DNA of 64,000 nucleotides, taken from assembly GCA_001599815.1 (NCBI GenBank), contig BCIA01000007.1, forward strand, positions 434,001-498,000, read 5' to 3'. A program made the position numbers and the translations under genes. Under the pieces are notes generated by a model, which saw only the letters and a program-made list of their open reading frames with translations, was not told the origin of the DNA and did not search any database. The DNA comes from Furcasterigmium furcatum. Its lineage: Eukaryota > Ascomycota > Sordariomycetes > Glomerellales > Plectosphaerellaceae. Positions 11,348-21,278 of this stretch are shown here, in pieces; position 1 is the stretch's first letter; each line of letters opens with the position of its first letter.

Positions 11348-12915
11348 ATTAGATTAGAACTGAATTCTGTAATCAGATAGCTTCAGAGTTGGAAATAACT
11401 AGGTTGCCACTTTTGAGCCGTACTTCCAGAGTACCGGGCCCGCCGCCATCATGTAAGCCCTCGAAGGGGCCGAGATACGCCCAGCAGGGCCCCATGCTGT
11501 TCCCGATAACTTTATCAGAAGAATCAAGGTACTGCTCCCTCGATGTGAAAGTAGTCATACGGATCTTAGGTGCCTATCATTCCTATGAAGCCAATATGCA
11601 AAGGGACATGGCCACAAGATGGCCTGTAGAATCTGGCAGCGGATGCTCCCCGGTATGGTGTGGGCAGCGGGGAGTTCGCGATCCATGAGCGTGGCGACAT
11701 GGAGGAGGTAGTCTCTACGCCTTTGCTCTCTTGACGGTCTAGTGCTCGTGGGCGGGCTCGCCGCGCCGAATTGTGCACTCCGCGGAGTTGAACCAAACAC
11801 ATAAACATTTTCCTTCGAGATGGAGGCTCGCTAGAGGGCGGATATCTTGCATCCGAAATTGAACCTAGACTAGTAGATGATACCAGGACGACAAGCAGGT
11901 GCAAGTAGTCGAAAGGAGTTCATCTTGGCTGTGTCCGTCGTGCCGTTGTCGGCCCCATGGCCATTTAGCACATGCAATATCGAATGATTTCTGAACGAGT
12001 CCCGAGATAGCGCCACGGAAATGCACAACTCATGTATTATTAGCAAGCTAGAACGATCGAACTTGACGCTATTGCTTCTGGCACTCGGCTCTAAACTAGG
12101 GGTAGGGGTCAGACTCAATGGTGTCATATCGTGCTCAGGGGTAACACAACGGTTCATATCACGGACACGCCTACCTCCCCACCGGACGGCACTCATAATA
12201 GATGGGCAGACGGCATACGCCGGGTATGATCTCATACGAGCCAACATGCCATGGTGTAACTTGGGACGGTCGAAGCATTCCCACGTGGGCCTCGTCATGA
12301 TTGGCAGTCCGTCCCGTCGCCACGTTGTTAAACTCGAGGCTAGCTACCACACTCCGGGTTCCCCGTGGCACCACCCCACGAATCCTCTGGGAGCGAGGTC
12401 GGAGAGCCCGCGTTACCGCTACCTGGCGCAGAAAATCCATGGGAGTGCAAGTACCGCGGCATCACCTCCCCCGAGGATATTTATATGCATAGCGCGGGGC
12501 TAGAGACACCGGCGATTGGCAAGTTCATAACTGAGCTATCTATGGCATTCAGCTCGGGTCCCCAACACAATCTTCAGTTCCCAAACCACCGGTGATGCCC
12601 GATCATGCAACAATTCCACGGAGTCTTCCAACTTCAGTAGCATCAAGTTGGTGTTTTATCAACTGCAGTGCACTATGGGTTCCAAGTCTATAAATGAGTC
12701 CCCTTTCCACTCCCAAAACATGAATTCACTCCGATCAACACAATTCATTCGATCAACATCGTACAGTCATACAAGAGACTCAGATTTCATCTTCAAGACA
12801 CATCTGCGAGCATATAAACGCCTCCCAACATCGCAATCAAACTTCAGCTTCAACAATCTTCAGAATCATTTTCCTCAACACTCAAACATCAGCACTACAG
12901 CATCAACAATTCAAC
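11348..12915. other. Long intergenic region upstream of the cysteine-module gene
   Basis: This is 1.57 kb without a supported gene. The last 230 bp are a CA/TC-rich, G-poor leader typical of strongly expressed fungal secreted-protein genes, with TATAAAT at 12689-12695. The short ORFs on both strands look random. Confidence 0.5.
12689..12695 (+). promoter_or_regulatory. TATA box of the cysteine-module secreted protein gene
   Basis: TATAAAT lies 221 bp before the ATG at 12916. The sequence from it to the ATG is pyrimidine/CA-rich and almost free of G, as expected of a long untranslated leader. Confidence 0.5.
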
Positions 12916-13446
12916 ATGTACGCCTCCATCACCAAGTCCACCATCATCGCGTTCGCCCTCGCCGGCCTCGTCGCTGCCGCCCCGCACCCGCAGACCTACC
13001 CCGATAAGTGCGGAGACACGCTCTGCCCTTCCGACAAGCCCCTCTGCTGCGAGGTTCCCTTCAACGGCGGCATCGGAATTGAATGCCACGCTGGCCCTAC
13101 CTGCCCGCCCCTTCCTACTCCTACGCCTACGGCTACTCCCATCCAGGCCCGTCAGGACTACCCCGATAAGTGCGGAGACACGCTCTGCCCTTCCGACAAG
13201 CCACTTTGCTGCGAGGTTCCATTCAACGGCGGCGTGGGAATTGAATGCCACGCTGGCCCTACTTGCCCCCCGATCCAGTATCCTACGACCACCACCCAGT
13301 CTCCCCAGATCAAGCGCACGGCTCCCGCTTCGCCCACCCCGACTTTTGGCCCCAAGTGCGGAGATTCCTTCTTCTGCAAGCCCGGTCAGGTCTGCTGCAC
13401 CCTCTACACTTGCGCCGATACCCCCGAGCAGTGCCCCCCTCAGTAA
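12916..13446 (+). CDS. Small secreted protein with three six-cysteine modules (effector candidate)
   Basis: This is 176 residues in a single exon. Residues 1-22 are a signal peptide (hydrophobic IIAFALAGLVAAA). Module 1 (28-65) and module 2 (82-119) are almost identical with spacing C-x4-C-x6-CC-x11-C-x5-C. Module 3 (147-176) is diverged: C-x5-C-x5-CC-x4-C-x6-C. The linkers are Pro/Thr-rich and contain IQAR at 76-79 and IKR at 132-134; the latter is a dibasic Kex2-type site just before module 3. A secreted multi-module or processed precursor role is therefore possible. I do not recognise the module as a named family; hydrophobin (eight cysteines) and chitin-binding spacing do not fit well. 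Function unknown. Confidence 0.8.
   Translation: MYASITKSTIIAFALAGLVAAAPHPQTYPDKCGDTLCPSDKPLCCEVPFNGGIGIECHAGPTCPPLPTPTPTATPIQARQDYPDKCGDTLCPSDKPLCCEVPFNGGVGIECHAGPTCPPIQYPTTTTQSPQIKRTAPASPTPTFGPKCGDSFFCKPGQVCCTLYTCADTPEQCPPQ
12997..13272 (+). repeat. Tandem intragenic duplication of a 114 bp cysteine module
   Basis: Copies at 12997-13110 and 13159-13272 differ at only about eight of 114 positions, mostly third-codon bases, with one Ile/Val replacement. They are separated by a 48 bp Pro/Thr linker. The similarity points to a recent duplication or to homogenisation. Confidence 0.85.
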
Positions 13447-14872
13447 ATCGGCTTTGAAAATGGGACTTGCATTCTTCCAGCATGTTGCAACGTACCGCAT
13501 CGAGGGATAGATGGAGTTCAGGTTGGCTCTGCCCGAGGCGTTTCCGGCATACACTGATCTTATGTTACTTCCCGGGCTTTCAGTCTTCTGTTCTTAGAGT
13601 TTAAGATGTTAAAATTGCCAATTGAATTGCAGCTTTTCGTCGACCCTGAAGCATATCAATAGACTTGATCGTGAAAGTGAGTTATCTAGTGATCCATTTA
13701 TAAAGAGCCATGTATCTGCAGGTCTCTACGACAGAGGTGCCATTTACGCGACGGTTGTTTCGGGGTTCATGATACTTATATGGAGTTATATCCTTTTATC
13801 ACCATGGTCAATGAGATATGTGTAGTGAATTGGAAAGAGTTGTCCGGGAAGTTTCCACGATAAAAGGCGTGTGCATTTGGCAGTTAGAACCCCTTGATAT
13901 CCCCGTCCGATCCAACGATCTTTCCACCGTGCTTCTCCTTCTTGAACCCGCCAAGACCTTCATCATGCCCTCGCCACTGATCCACTGTGATGAAGGCAGA
14001 CTCGGGGCGCCAGAGTGATGAACACCAGCCCCAAAGACATTGGGGGCCACGTGCGCCCCGAACGTCCTCGCTGCTCGGCGGGATTAGAGGCGTCTCGGGC
14101 GCAGCATCGAACTTGACCGAGATGATCTATTAACTTCGGCGTAATTGTCGTTGAGCTTCGGAGTTTCATGTGCATGCTACTCCCGAACCCTTGAAGCCAG
14201 GTCCAAGTTCCGGTCTTACCCCGTCTTTCTCGGCTCGTCCTCAGGTCATCTTCCGTGGTCATCGTGGCACTCCGCATGGGGCGAATCCCTCGCTGTCGTT
14301 CTCCAACATGGTCGCGGCAATGATGGCCGGGGTTGCGGGGTAGTAGGCATTGGGGCTTGACTTGCATTACCGGCCAGCGTGAAAGTACCTAATGAGAGAT
14401 GCAACTTGCAGACTACCCCTGCATACGACGTATTCGCTTGATCTGCAGGATCTAGACTGGGGGGTTGATCCAATCCCCTTATGCACTACTTCCCTACAAC
14501 ACAGCAAAACCACCAAACATGCTGCCGGCCGAGGAACAGTTGAGATGACGATCTTCAGAGGCGTGATTTGTCGCGATCTTTCTCGGTTCGAATTCGCCCG
14601 CACGACGATGGCCACGACGATGGCGTCACCCTCCCATCTTTCCCTCTTGCCTGACGTTTGGCCGAGATGCAGTGAATGCGCATCTCTTGCTCAATTTAGA
14701 TCAGAGTGAACCACTTCTTCCTCACTTTGAATGTGTGAGTAGAGAACATGGCTAGTATAAAGAGACTCGATGACCTCGCCGTCCATCCATGGCAGCTCAT
14801 CACATCCAGCATCTGTTCGCAACGCGACCTTCTCATACAGCCTTCGACCACACGTCTTACGCAGCCAAAACG
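13447..14872. other. Intergenic region before the first GH3 gene
   Basis: This 1.4 kb stretch has no supported gene. It contains TATAAAG at 14756-14762, 111 bp before the GH3 start. Scattered short ORFs lack codon or domain support. Confidence 0.5.
14756..14762 (+). promoter_or_regulatory. TATA box of the first GH3 gene
   Basis: TATAAAG lies 111 bp before the ATG at 14873. The second GH3 gene has TATAAGA at nearly the same distance. Confidence 0.5.
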
Positions 14873-17304
14873 ATGTTTCGCATTCTTGTTGCGGCCCTAC
14901 TTGGTTCCGTTCCAGCCATGGCGGCGGGAGACGAGGCTGACGGACGACTTTGTGGCCGTACGGTTGCCAAAGATGCCGTCTACCTCAATCCCAAAGCCCG
15001 TACTCATGACAGAGTGAAAGACCTCCTCTCTCACATGTGCTGGGATGAAAAGGTAGCCCAGCTGGGCGGAGTTGGGGGGCTTCTTGGCCAAAACAGCACC
15101 TATGACTTGGAGGATTACCAAGACAAGGCCAAATTGCACAATGGAACCATCTGTAAGTGAGAGGTTGTCTCCGCCTGGCCGAATAGCGACTTTCTAACTC
15201 GGCTCTACTTTAGCCCCTGGATCCTACCTGAACGACGCTAAACAAGCTGCCGTCGCCCTTTCGGACCTGATCGTCGCTTCGAAGGAAGAACACCGCCTGG
15301 GCATCCCGTATCTGCACATTGGCGATGCCGTCAACGGTCCTACTCTACGTGGAACGACTCTTTTCCCCGCGACCCTCACTTTGGGCATGTCTTGGAACTT
15401 GCCTCTGTACAAAGAAGTCGTCAAGGCTATCCGAGACGAGCTATACGCCATTGGGATCACCTGGGCTCTGTCGCCAGAGGTCGATGTAGCTCGCGACCCT
15501 CGCAACGGCCGAGTTGGTGAAATGTGAGCCACCAAGTTTCTGCCCTTCTCTTTGTTTGGCCGTTTACTGATGACTTGGAAGGTACGGAGAAGACCCCTGG
15601 ATGAATGGGGAGTACGCCACGGCCTATGTCGCTATCCTCCAAGAGAAGGACTCGAATGGCTACATGAAGATTGCCGCCACCGTCAAGCACTGGCTGTATG
15701 GAACCTCGATCGGTGGCGTCAACCAAGCCTCTATGCTTGGAGGTCCCAACCACATCTACAATATCCTCGCTCTCCCCTTCATCAATGTCCTTCGAAAGGT
15801 CAAGCCTGCCAGCATCATGCCCTCGTACTCGACCATCGACGGAGAGCCCGCCCATCAGAGCTCCTATCTGCTTCAGGAGGTCCTTCGCCGGCAGTTCAAG
15901 TTCGATGGTGTCATTGTGTCCGACGCGGATGCGATTGGTATGCTGTATGCAACCCACAAAACCTCGAAAGACCGCAGTGATGCTGGAATCAATTCACTGG
16001 CGGCTGGGGTTGAGTTGGAGTTGGCTATCGGATTTCCCACTGGATTTGAGAGCCTCGTCGGAAACCAGACAGTACCCGGTGTGGCTCGCGATGTGAACCG
16101 GGCCGTCGAACGCATCCTCGACCTCAAGTTCCAGCTTGGACTTTTTGACCGATCCCTGGAGGCAAACACGACCGCGCTGGACGAGGTGCTCCGCTCCGAG
16201 AAGCATCTGAAGGTCAACGAGGACATCACTCGCGAGTCTGTTGTTCTGCTGAAGAATGACGGTATTCTTCCCCTGTCTGACGTCAAGAAGGTTGCCGTTC
16301 TCGGCCCGCTTGCTGATGCCATCACCACCGGTACCTACGCGGCGTGGACCAACAAGGAGAACAACAACTACACCTTTGTGGACGCCGCGAGAGAGAAATT
16401 CGGAGCTGAGAACGTCAACTATGTTCGCGGCGTCGACTTCATTGACGAAAACGACGCGGATATCGACTCAGCAGTTGCGGCTGCCAAGGATGCAGGGCTT
16501 GCCCTCGTTGTTCTTGGTTCTCTCGCGGTGGGCTGGGAGGACAGCCTCTTCAGCAAGCGCACTGACGGAGAGGGCAACACGCACGCCTCCCTGAGGTTCC
16601 CAGGTCGTCAACAAGAACTACTCGAAGCTGTCGTTGCCTCTGGGGTACCAACTGTTCTCATCGCCAATGGAGGCCAGGCTTTCGAGCTACATGGAGCCGC
16701 TCAGAAGGCCGGTGCGATTCTTCATGGATTTCTGGGTGGCGAGAAGACGGGCAAGGCCCTGGTTGACATCATTACTGGAGAGGCGAACCCGAGTGGCAAG
16801 CTGACCATCAGCTTCCCGGCGAGTTCAGAAGTCAACCCCGTCTACTACAACAGGGAGCTCAGCGACTGGCAGGGGCCGGGCGCAATTCAGTTCCCGTATC
16901 TGAACCACAACTACATCTATCCCTTCGGCTATGGTCTGAGCTACACGAGCTTTGATTTCACCGAGGCCACCATCGACAAGAAGGTCTATGGAAAGAGGGA
17001 CACGGTGAAGATCAAGGTCACTGTTTCAAACACCGGCTCAGTTGACGGCAAAGAGGTTGTTCAGGTTTACTTCAGGCAGCGCGTTGCGCCCATCTCGCTC
17101 CCGGTGAAGAGGCTGATCGGCTTCTCCAAGGTTGAAGTGGCTGCCGGCGGCTCCGAGCAAGTCAGCATCGAGGTGCCCATCCAGGATCTTGGCTACTGGT
17201 ATAGCAGCAAGTACCGCGTTGACGCTGGCGACTATGATTTCTTCATTGGCAACAGCTCTGCGGACGGCTCTCTGTCTGGCCCGATTAACTTCGAGATTAG
17301 GTAG
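14873..17304 (+). CDS. Secreted GH3 beta-glucosidase (paralog 1)
   Basis: Hydrolyses terminal beta-linked glucose (or a related sugar) from oligosaccharides or plant glycosides, probably outside the cell. Three exons (14873-15152, 15214-15523, 15582-17304) give 770 residues. A signal peptide covers about residues 1-19. The GH3 N-domain shows RLGIPYLHIGDAVNG, ARDPRNGRVGEMYGEDP, the KHW motif in ATVKHWLYG, and the nucleophile Asp311 in GVIVSDADAI. Most family members have SDW here. The GH3 C-domain has SVVLLKNDGILPL and GGQAFELHG, and a fibronectin-III-like tail follows from about residue 660 (GKEVVQVYF). A second GH3 gene lies 8.4 kb on, and the GH78 gene follows directly on the other strand, convergent with 380 bp between. 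Confidence 0.93.
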
Positions 17305-17684
17305 ATTCCTACTGAGCCGAGATATGGCCGTGATAGACAAGTTCTAGCCAACACAGGTACCCAATACAACATCGCGGTTCGTCCCATCAGCGGGAAGCCT
17401 TTTGACCAGTGATGGACGTTGAATAATTACTGCTCATGGCTACGGGAGTAACAGTTCGCGAGTCGAGTGTAAGATGGTGCAACTTCAGATTCTCTCTTGG
17501 GTCCCCTTCTACGTGGATACGAAGACTCCCGGCTTCAAGATTTGTCTTGTAGAGAAATATGCCCAAGCTTCATACATCATTGAAGGCAATTAGACCTCTG
17601 ATACGAGTTTCTCAGGAAAGGTTCGACGTAGGACTCTGTTGCATTCTGTGTGAACGTCCTAAAACTACACCCATGATGATGGCT
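17305..17684. other. Intergenic between convergent genes
   Basis: These 380 bp hold the 3' flanks of the GH3 and GH78 genes; nothing else is visible. Confidence 0.5.
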
Positions 17685-20468
17685 CTACCCAGCAATGGTA
17701 TCAGGAGGCATTGGCTGGTTCCCAGCGACCATAGGCTTTGGCGGCCACTCTCCAGCGATAAACGCACACTCGAAATGATGAATGCCCGAGCACACTGTTC
17801 GGCTCATCTCGTCCCCAGTCCCGTAGTCATCACGCAACTCTGTCGGCAATGTGACCACAGCTGAGCAGCTCGGCGGCACGGTCAACGTCATTTTGAAACT
17901 GCCCTCACCGTCCCACGTCCACTCGGAGGCGACACGGCCGTAGGGGCTCTCAAAAGATGCCTTGGCAGATGTCAAATTGCCCCCGGGAACAGGTCGAACC
18001 CGAATGCGACGCCAGCCGGGTTCCATAGGCGAGATACCCGCAACGGTTCCGTGGAGCCAGTCAGCCACGGCTCCAAGCGCGTAGTGGTTGAAGCTGGTCA
18101 TGGTTCCGGGGTTTATGCGGCCGTCGGGAAGCATACTATCCCATCGCTCCCAGGTCGTGGTCGCGTTATGGGAGACGATCGGGTAGAGCCAGCTGGGGCA
18201 CCGCGTCTCGAGCAGCATGCGGTATGCTAGCTGAGGTCTCCCGACGCTTGTCAAGGCGTGTGAGATGACGGGGGTTCCTGCAAATCCGGTACTGATGTTG
18301 AAGCGAGCCACTCGCACCAGCCGCTCGAGTGCCTTGCCCGCAGTCTGTCGCTGGCTAGCGTCGTCGGGATAGAGACCGAATTGCACAGCCAGGCTGATTC
18401 CAGTCTGGGATGTGGACATGAGGTTGCCCTCGGGGGTAATGTACCGTCGTTGGAAAAGGGCTTTGAGCCGTTGAGCGTCCTGGGTGTAGCGCTCGGCCAA
18501 ATCTGGCTTGTCGAGAACCTTGCAGAGCCTGGAAAACACGAATGTTGTGTGGACCAGGTAGGCATTAGCAACCAGGATGCTGTCGGTACGGCCATTGCCA
18601 GGATCTTCTGGAGGGGCGCTCGGGTCGAGCCAGTCGGCAAGCTGCCACTTATCCGGCTGCCACAGCCCATCAGGAGCGCGGTTGACACCTTGGTCCAACC
18701 ATGCTCTCATACTGTCAAACTGCCTCTCCAGTAGCAGCTTGTCCGAGCTGTACTGATAGAGAACATCCGGAGCAAGAATCGTTACATCATCCCAAACGGC
18801 CTGGGCGATATGTGGCCAGTTCGGACTGATGGCGAGAGGTACAACCAGAGGCGGGATGCCTCCCTTGCCTTCCTCCAGCTGTTCCACTGCCACATCTTGC
18901 AGCCAGTTCGACAAGATGCCCATGGTGTCGTACAGGAAGCTGGCCGTTGGGCAGAAGACTTGCAGATCTCCGGTCCATCCCAGGCGCTCGTCGCGCTGCG
19001 GGCAGTCCGTGGGAAGCGAAAGGAAGTTGCCTCGCATAGACCACACGACGTTTTCATGCAACTGGTTGACGAAGGGATTGGACGACTCGAAAAATCCTCG
19101 GCGTGTCATATCGGTGTGCATGACCAAGGCTTCGAAGTCAGCAGGTGAAGGGTCTGACGGCCCGGGCCATCCGACCACTTCAACATAGCGGAACCCGTGG
19201 AATGTGAATTTCGGCGTCCAGTTTTCAACGACTTGTCCAGAGCCAATGATGGTGTCGAGGCACTTGGCGTCTCTCAACGGCCGAGTCCCAAGCTCGCCAT
19301 CTTCCATGACTTCAGCATGGCGGAACGACAAGCGCTGGTCTCGGCCTAGCGGCGAAGTTGTAGACCGCAGACGGACCTTTCCGACAAGATTCTGTCCGAA
19401 ATCGAGAATTGTCTTCCCGCTCTTGCTCTTGAAGATGGACGTACATGGCTTCGTCTCGGTGGTTCGGACCGGGGCTGTGTCGGGTGCAAAGAGTTTCGCT
19501 TTGGGCCATGGCAGAGTCTTTGTGCGGATGATGGGCGATGAGGACCATTCCGATGCCTGGGGGTATCGCCAGTCACCCCGTTCAAGACTTGTATCATACT
19601 CCTCGCCGTCATAGATCTCGCTTGCAGTGATCGGGCTGGCAGAACAGATCCAAGAATCGTCGGTTGGCAAGGTCCAGGGCTCGGGACCATTCGGCTGCTG
19701 TACCTCGAGCTGGGCGAACAGACCTAGCTCATTGCCGTACCGGAAGCGTATGCCTCCTTTGAAGCCCAAGCGGCCCGCGTACCAACCCTCAGCAACTTCG
19801 AGGCAGATGGCGTTCTGGCCAGGCTGGAGGAGATGGGTCACGTCGTGAACGCGATATGCTAGTCGGAACTTGTAGCTGGTCCATCCTGGGGCGAGCCATT
19901 CGTCTCCAACCCTTTTCCCGTTTATCCAGGCCTCGAAGACGCCGAGGGCAGTGATGTAGAGTCTGGCCGGGGCCTTCGAGGTGGCGATGTTATCGGGGAG
20001 GATAAATTCCTTGCGGAATCTGACGGGGCGCAGGGGGCCATTGGCACCGATGAGCTCGGCAGGCGAGATAAAGTTGGCCTTGAAGTCCGAAGAATCCAAC
20101 AATGCGGTTTCCACAGAAGCCGTCGAAGACCACTCGCTGGGTTTTGTTTCGTTGTACGACGTGTCGGTGAGGCTTTTCCCGCAGACGCGGACTCGGATCG
20201 AGGCAGATTCTCGGGAGAGGAGAGGTCGGGCTGGCCAGGGAACGAGGACGGACTGATCACTGTCGACTGCAAAGGTCTGAACGTCTTGGTTTGCAGAGAA
20301 TGTGACTTCCAACTCATACGCAGTTTGCACCCAGGCCGGGGCAGTTGACGGGGCAGTCTCGAAGCGCCACGAGATTCGGGGCCGAGAGGTGTCGACACCC
20401 AGGCCACTGTGATGATGCTCGAAGGTTGGCGCCAGGGGCCGGGGTGGTTCGATAGGTTGGGCAGCCAT
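17685..20468 (-). CDS. GH78 alpha-L-rhamnosidase, intracellular
   Basis: Removes terminal alpha-L-rhamnose from plant glycosides such as flavonoid or steroidal rhamnosides. It is a single exon of 927 residues from the ATG at 20468; the frame is open upstream to 20723, but the extra 85 residues look untranslated. The expected domain order is visible: an Ig-like N-domain (GLGVDTSRPRISWRF), the rhamnosidase N and concanavalin-like domains (residues about 150-460, ARLYITALGVFEAWINGKRVG), the six-hairpin catalytic domain with the general-acid region DCPQRDERLGWTGD near residue 490, and a C-terminal beta domain. There is no signal peptide, so it probably acts in the cytosol on imported substrate. 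It is divergent from an MFS sugar transporter across a shared 810 bp promoter. Confidence 0.93.
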   Translation of the reverse strand: MAAQPIEPPRPLAPTFEHHHSGLGVDTSRPRISWRFETAPSTAPAWVQTAYELEVTFSANQDVQTFAVDSDQSVLVPWPARPLLSRESASIRVRVCGKSLTDTSYNETKPSEWSSTASVETALLDSSDFKANFISPAELIGANGPLRPVRFRKEFILPDNIATSKAPARLYITALGVFEAWINGKRVGDEWLAPGWTSYKFRLAYRVHDVTHLLQPGQNAICLEVAEGWYAGRLGFKGGIRFRYGNELGLFAQLEVQQPNGPEPWTLPTDDSWICSASPITASEIYDGEEYDTSLERGDWRYPQASEWSSSPIIRTKTLPWPKAKLFAPDTAPVRTTETKPCTSIFKSKSGKTILDFGQNLVGKVRLRSTTSPLGRDQRLSFRHAEVMEDGELGTRPLRDAKCLDTIIGSGQVVENWTPKFTFHGFRYVEVVGWPGPSDPSPADFEALVMHTDMTRRGFFESSNPFVNQLHENVVWSMRGNFLSLPTDCPQRDERLGWTGDLQVFCPTASFLYDTMGILSNWLQDVAVEQLEEGKGGIPPLVVPLAISPNWPHIAQAVWDDVTILAPDVLYQYSSDKLLLERQFDSMRAWLDQGVNRAPDGLWQPDKWQLADWLDPSAPPEDPGNGRTDSILVANAYLVHTTFVFSRLCKVLDKPDLAERYTQDAQRLKALFQRRYITPEGNLMSTSQTGISLAVQFGLYPDDASQRQTAGKALERLVRVARFNISTGFAGTPVISHALTSVGRPQLAYRMLLETRCPSWLYPIVSHNATTTWERWDSMLPDGRINPGTMTSFNHYALGAVADWLHGTVAGISPMEPGWRRIRVRPVPGGNLTSAKASFESPYGRVASEWTWDGEGSFKMTLTVPPSCSAVVTLPTELRDDYGTGDEMSRTVCSGIHHFECAFIAGEWPPKPMVAGNQPMPPDTIAG

Positions 20469-20827
20469 GACTGGATGTTTTCCCGGTTGTTCAGAGCGGA
20501 GAGGTTGAACGGAGAGAAGCATGTGCAACTTTCCCCAAGACTGCCCCTTTTTCATGGAAGAAACTGCCGGCCTGTAGAGACCATGGGGCCGAAATTCTTG
20601 CCCTCGCATCGGCGTTCGGTCACGAGAGATTCTTCCCCTCACAGCTCTCTCGGTGCCCGGGACATCTGAGTGCGAGCCTGAATGACCTTGTATGAGTGCA
20701 ACATGATCCATTCTGACCCCCACGTTTCCAACAACTCGGAGTCTGAAATGACCTGGAGATAACTAGCGGCTGATCGGAGTGGTGGGTTGCATGCAGCGGA
20801 CAAATGCTGGCGAGCTGGCACCCCGCA

Positions 20828-20856
20828 CTCGGGGCAACACTCTGAGCAGCCCCGAG
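20828..20856. promoter_or_regulatory. Inverted repeat CTCGGGGC-N13-GCCCCGAG
   Basis: Eight-base arms at 20828-20835 and 20849-20856 match perfectly around a 13-nt spacer. Each arm contains a CGG half-site. Confidence 0.5.
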
Positions 20857-20868
20857 ACTGAATCATGG

Positions 20869-20896
20869 ACCCCGGATTCTGATTGGAGTACGGGGT
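20869..20896. promoter_or_regulatory. Inverted repeat ACCCCG-N16-CGGGGT
   Basis: Six-base arms at 20869-20874 and 20891-20896 are perfect complements. This second CGG-bearing inverted repeat starts 13 bp after the first one ends. Confidence 0.4.
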
Positions 20897-21278
20897 TGGC
20901 ACTGCCGTGTATCCATGGCGATACGTTTTGCTGGTGGAACCTCCAGGTTCTCTTCGGCTCGGGTCTTAATAGGTACTTTCGAGTAAAACTGGGGCCCACT
21001 TGAGAGAACGAAAACGAGAACGAAGGTGGAAGGGGAACCGTGACCTCCAACGATCCACCGATTTGTGGATGTCAGGAGCCCCTCGCTGGATTCTCGGGGT
21101 ATCATGGGAACGAAGTCGGGGATGTTTGAACCGAGTATGGGGGACTGGGGAACCGATCTACGTACCTTAAGTACATGCGATCTTACTGACGCCAGACACC
21201 TCCCAAGAAAAGCCAACAACGTGCCAACTTGTCTTTCGTGGTGAAAGACTAGAGGGATTGTCTGCGTGCCAAAACACG

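Larger units (their letters stand above)
20469..21278. promoter_or_regulatory. Shared promoter of the GH78 rhamnosidase and MFS transporter
   Basis: This 810 bp divergent region contains two CGG-type inverted repeats at 20828-20856 and 20869-20896, plus further TCGGGG words near 21092 and 21114. The arrangement suits joint control of enzyme and permease by a Zn2Cys6 factor. Confidence 0.5.

Noticed and set aside
9788..13446. Secondary-metabolite (trichothecene-like) gene cluster
   Set aside because: Only a single acyltransferase is present, without a terpene, polyketide or peptide synthase or P450 genes. The neighbours are surface and secreted proteins.
20469..20723. In-frame N-terminal extension of the GH78 rhamnosidase
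   Set aside because: The 85 extra residues show no domain, while the methionine at 20468 directly precedes the conserved Ig-like start. The region is better read as leader or promoter.
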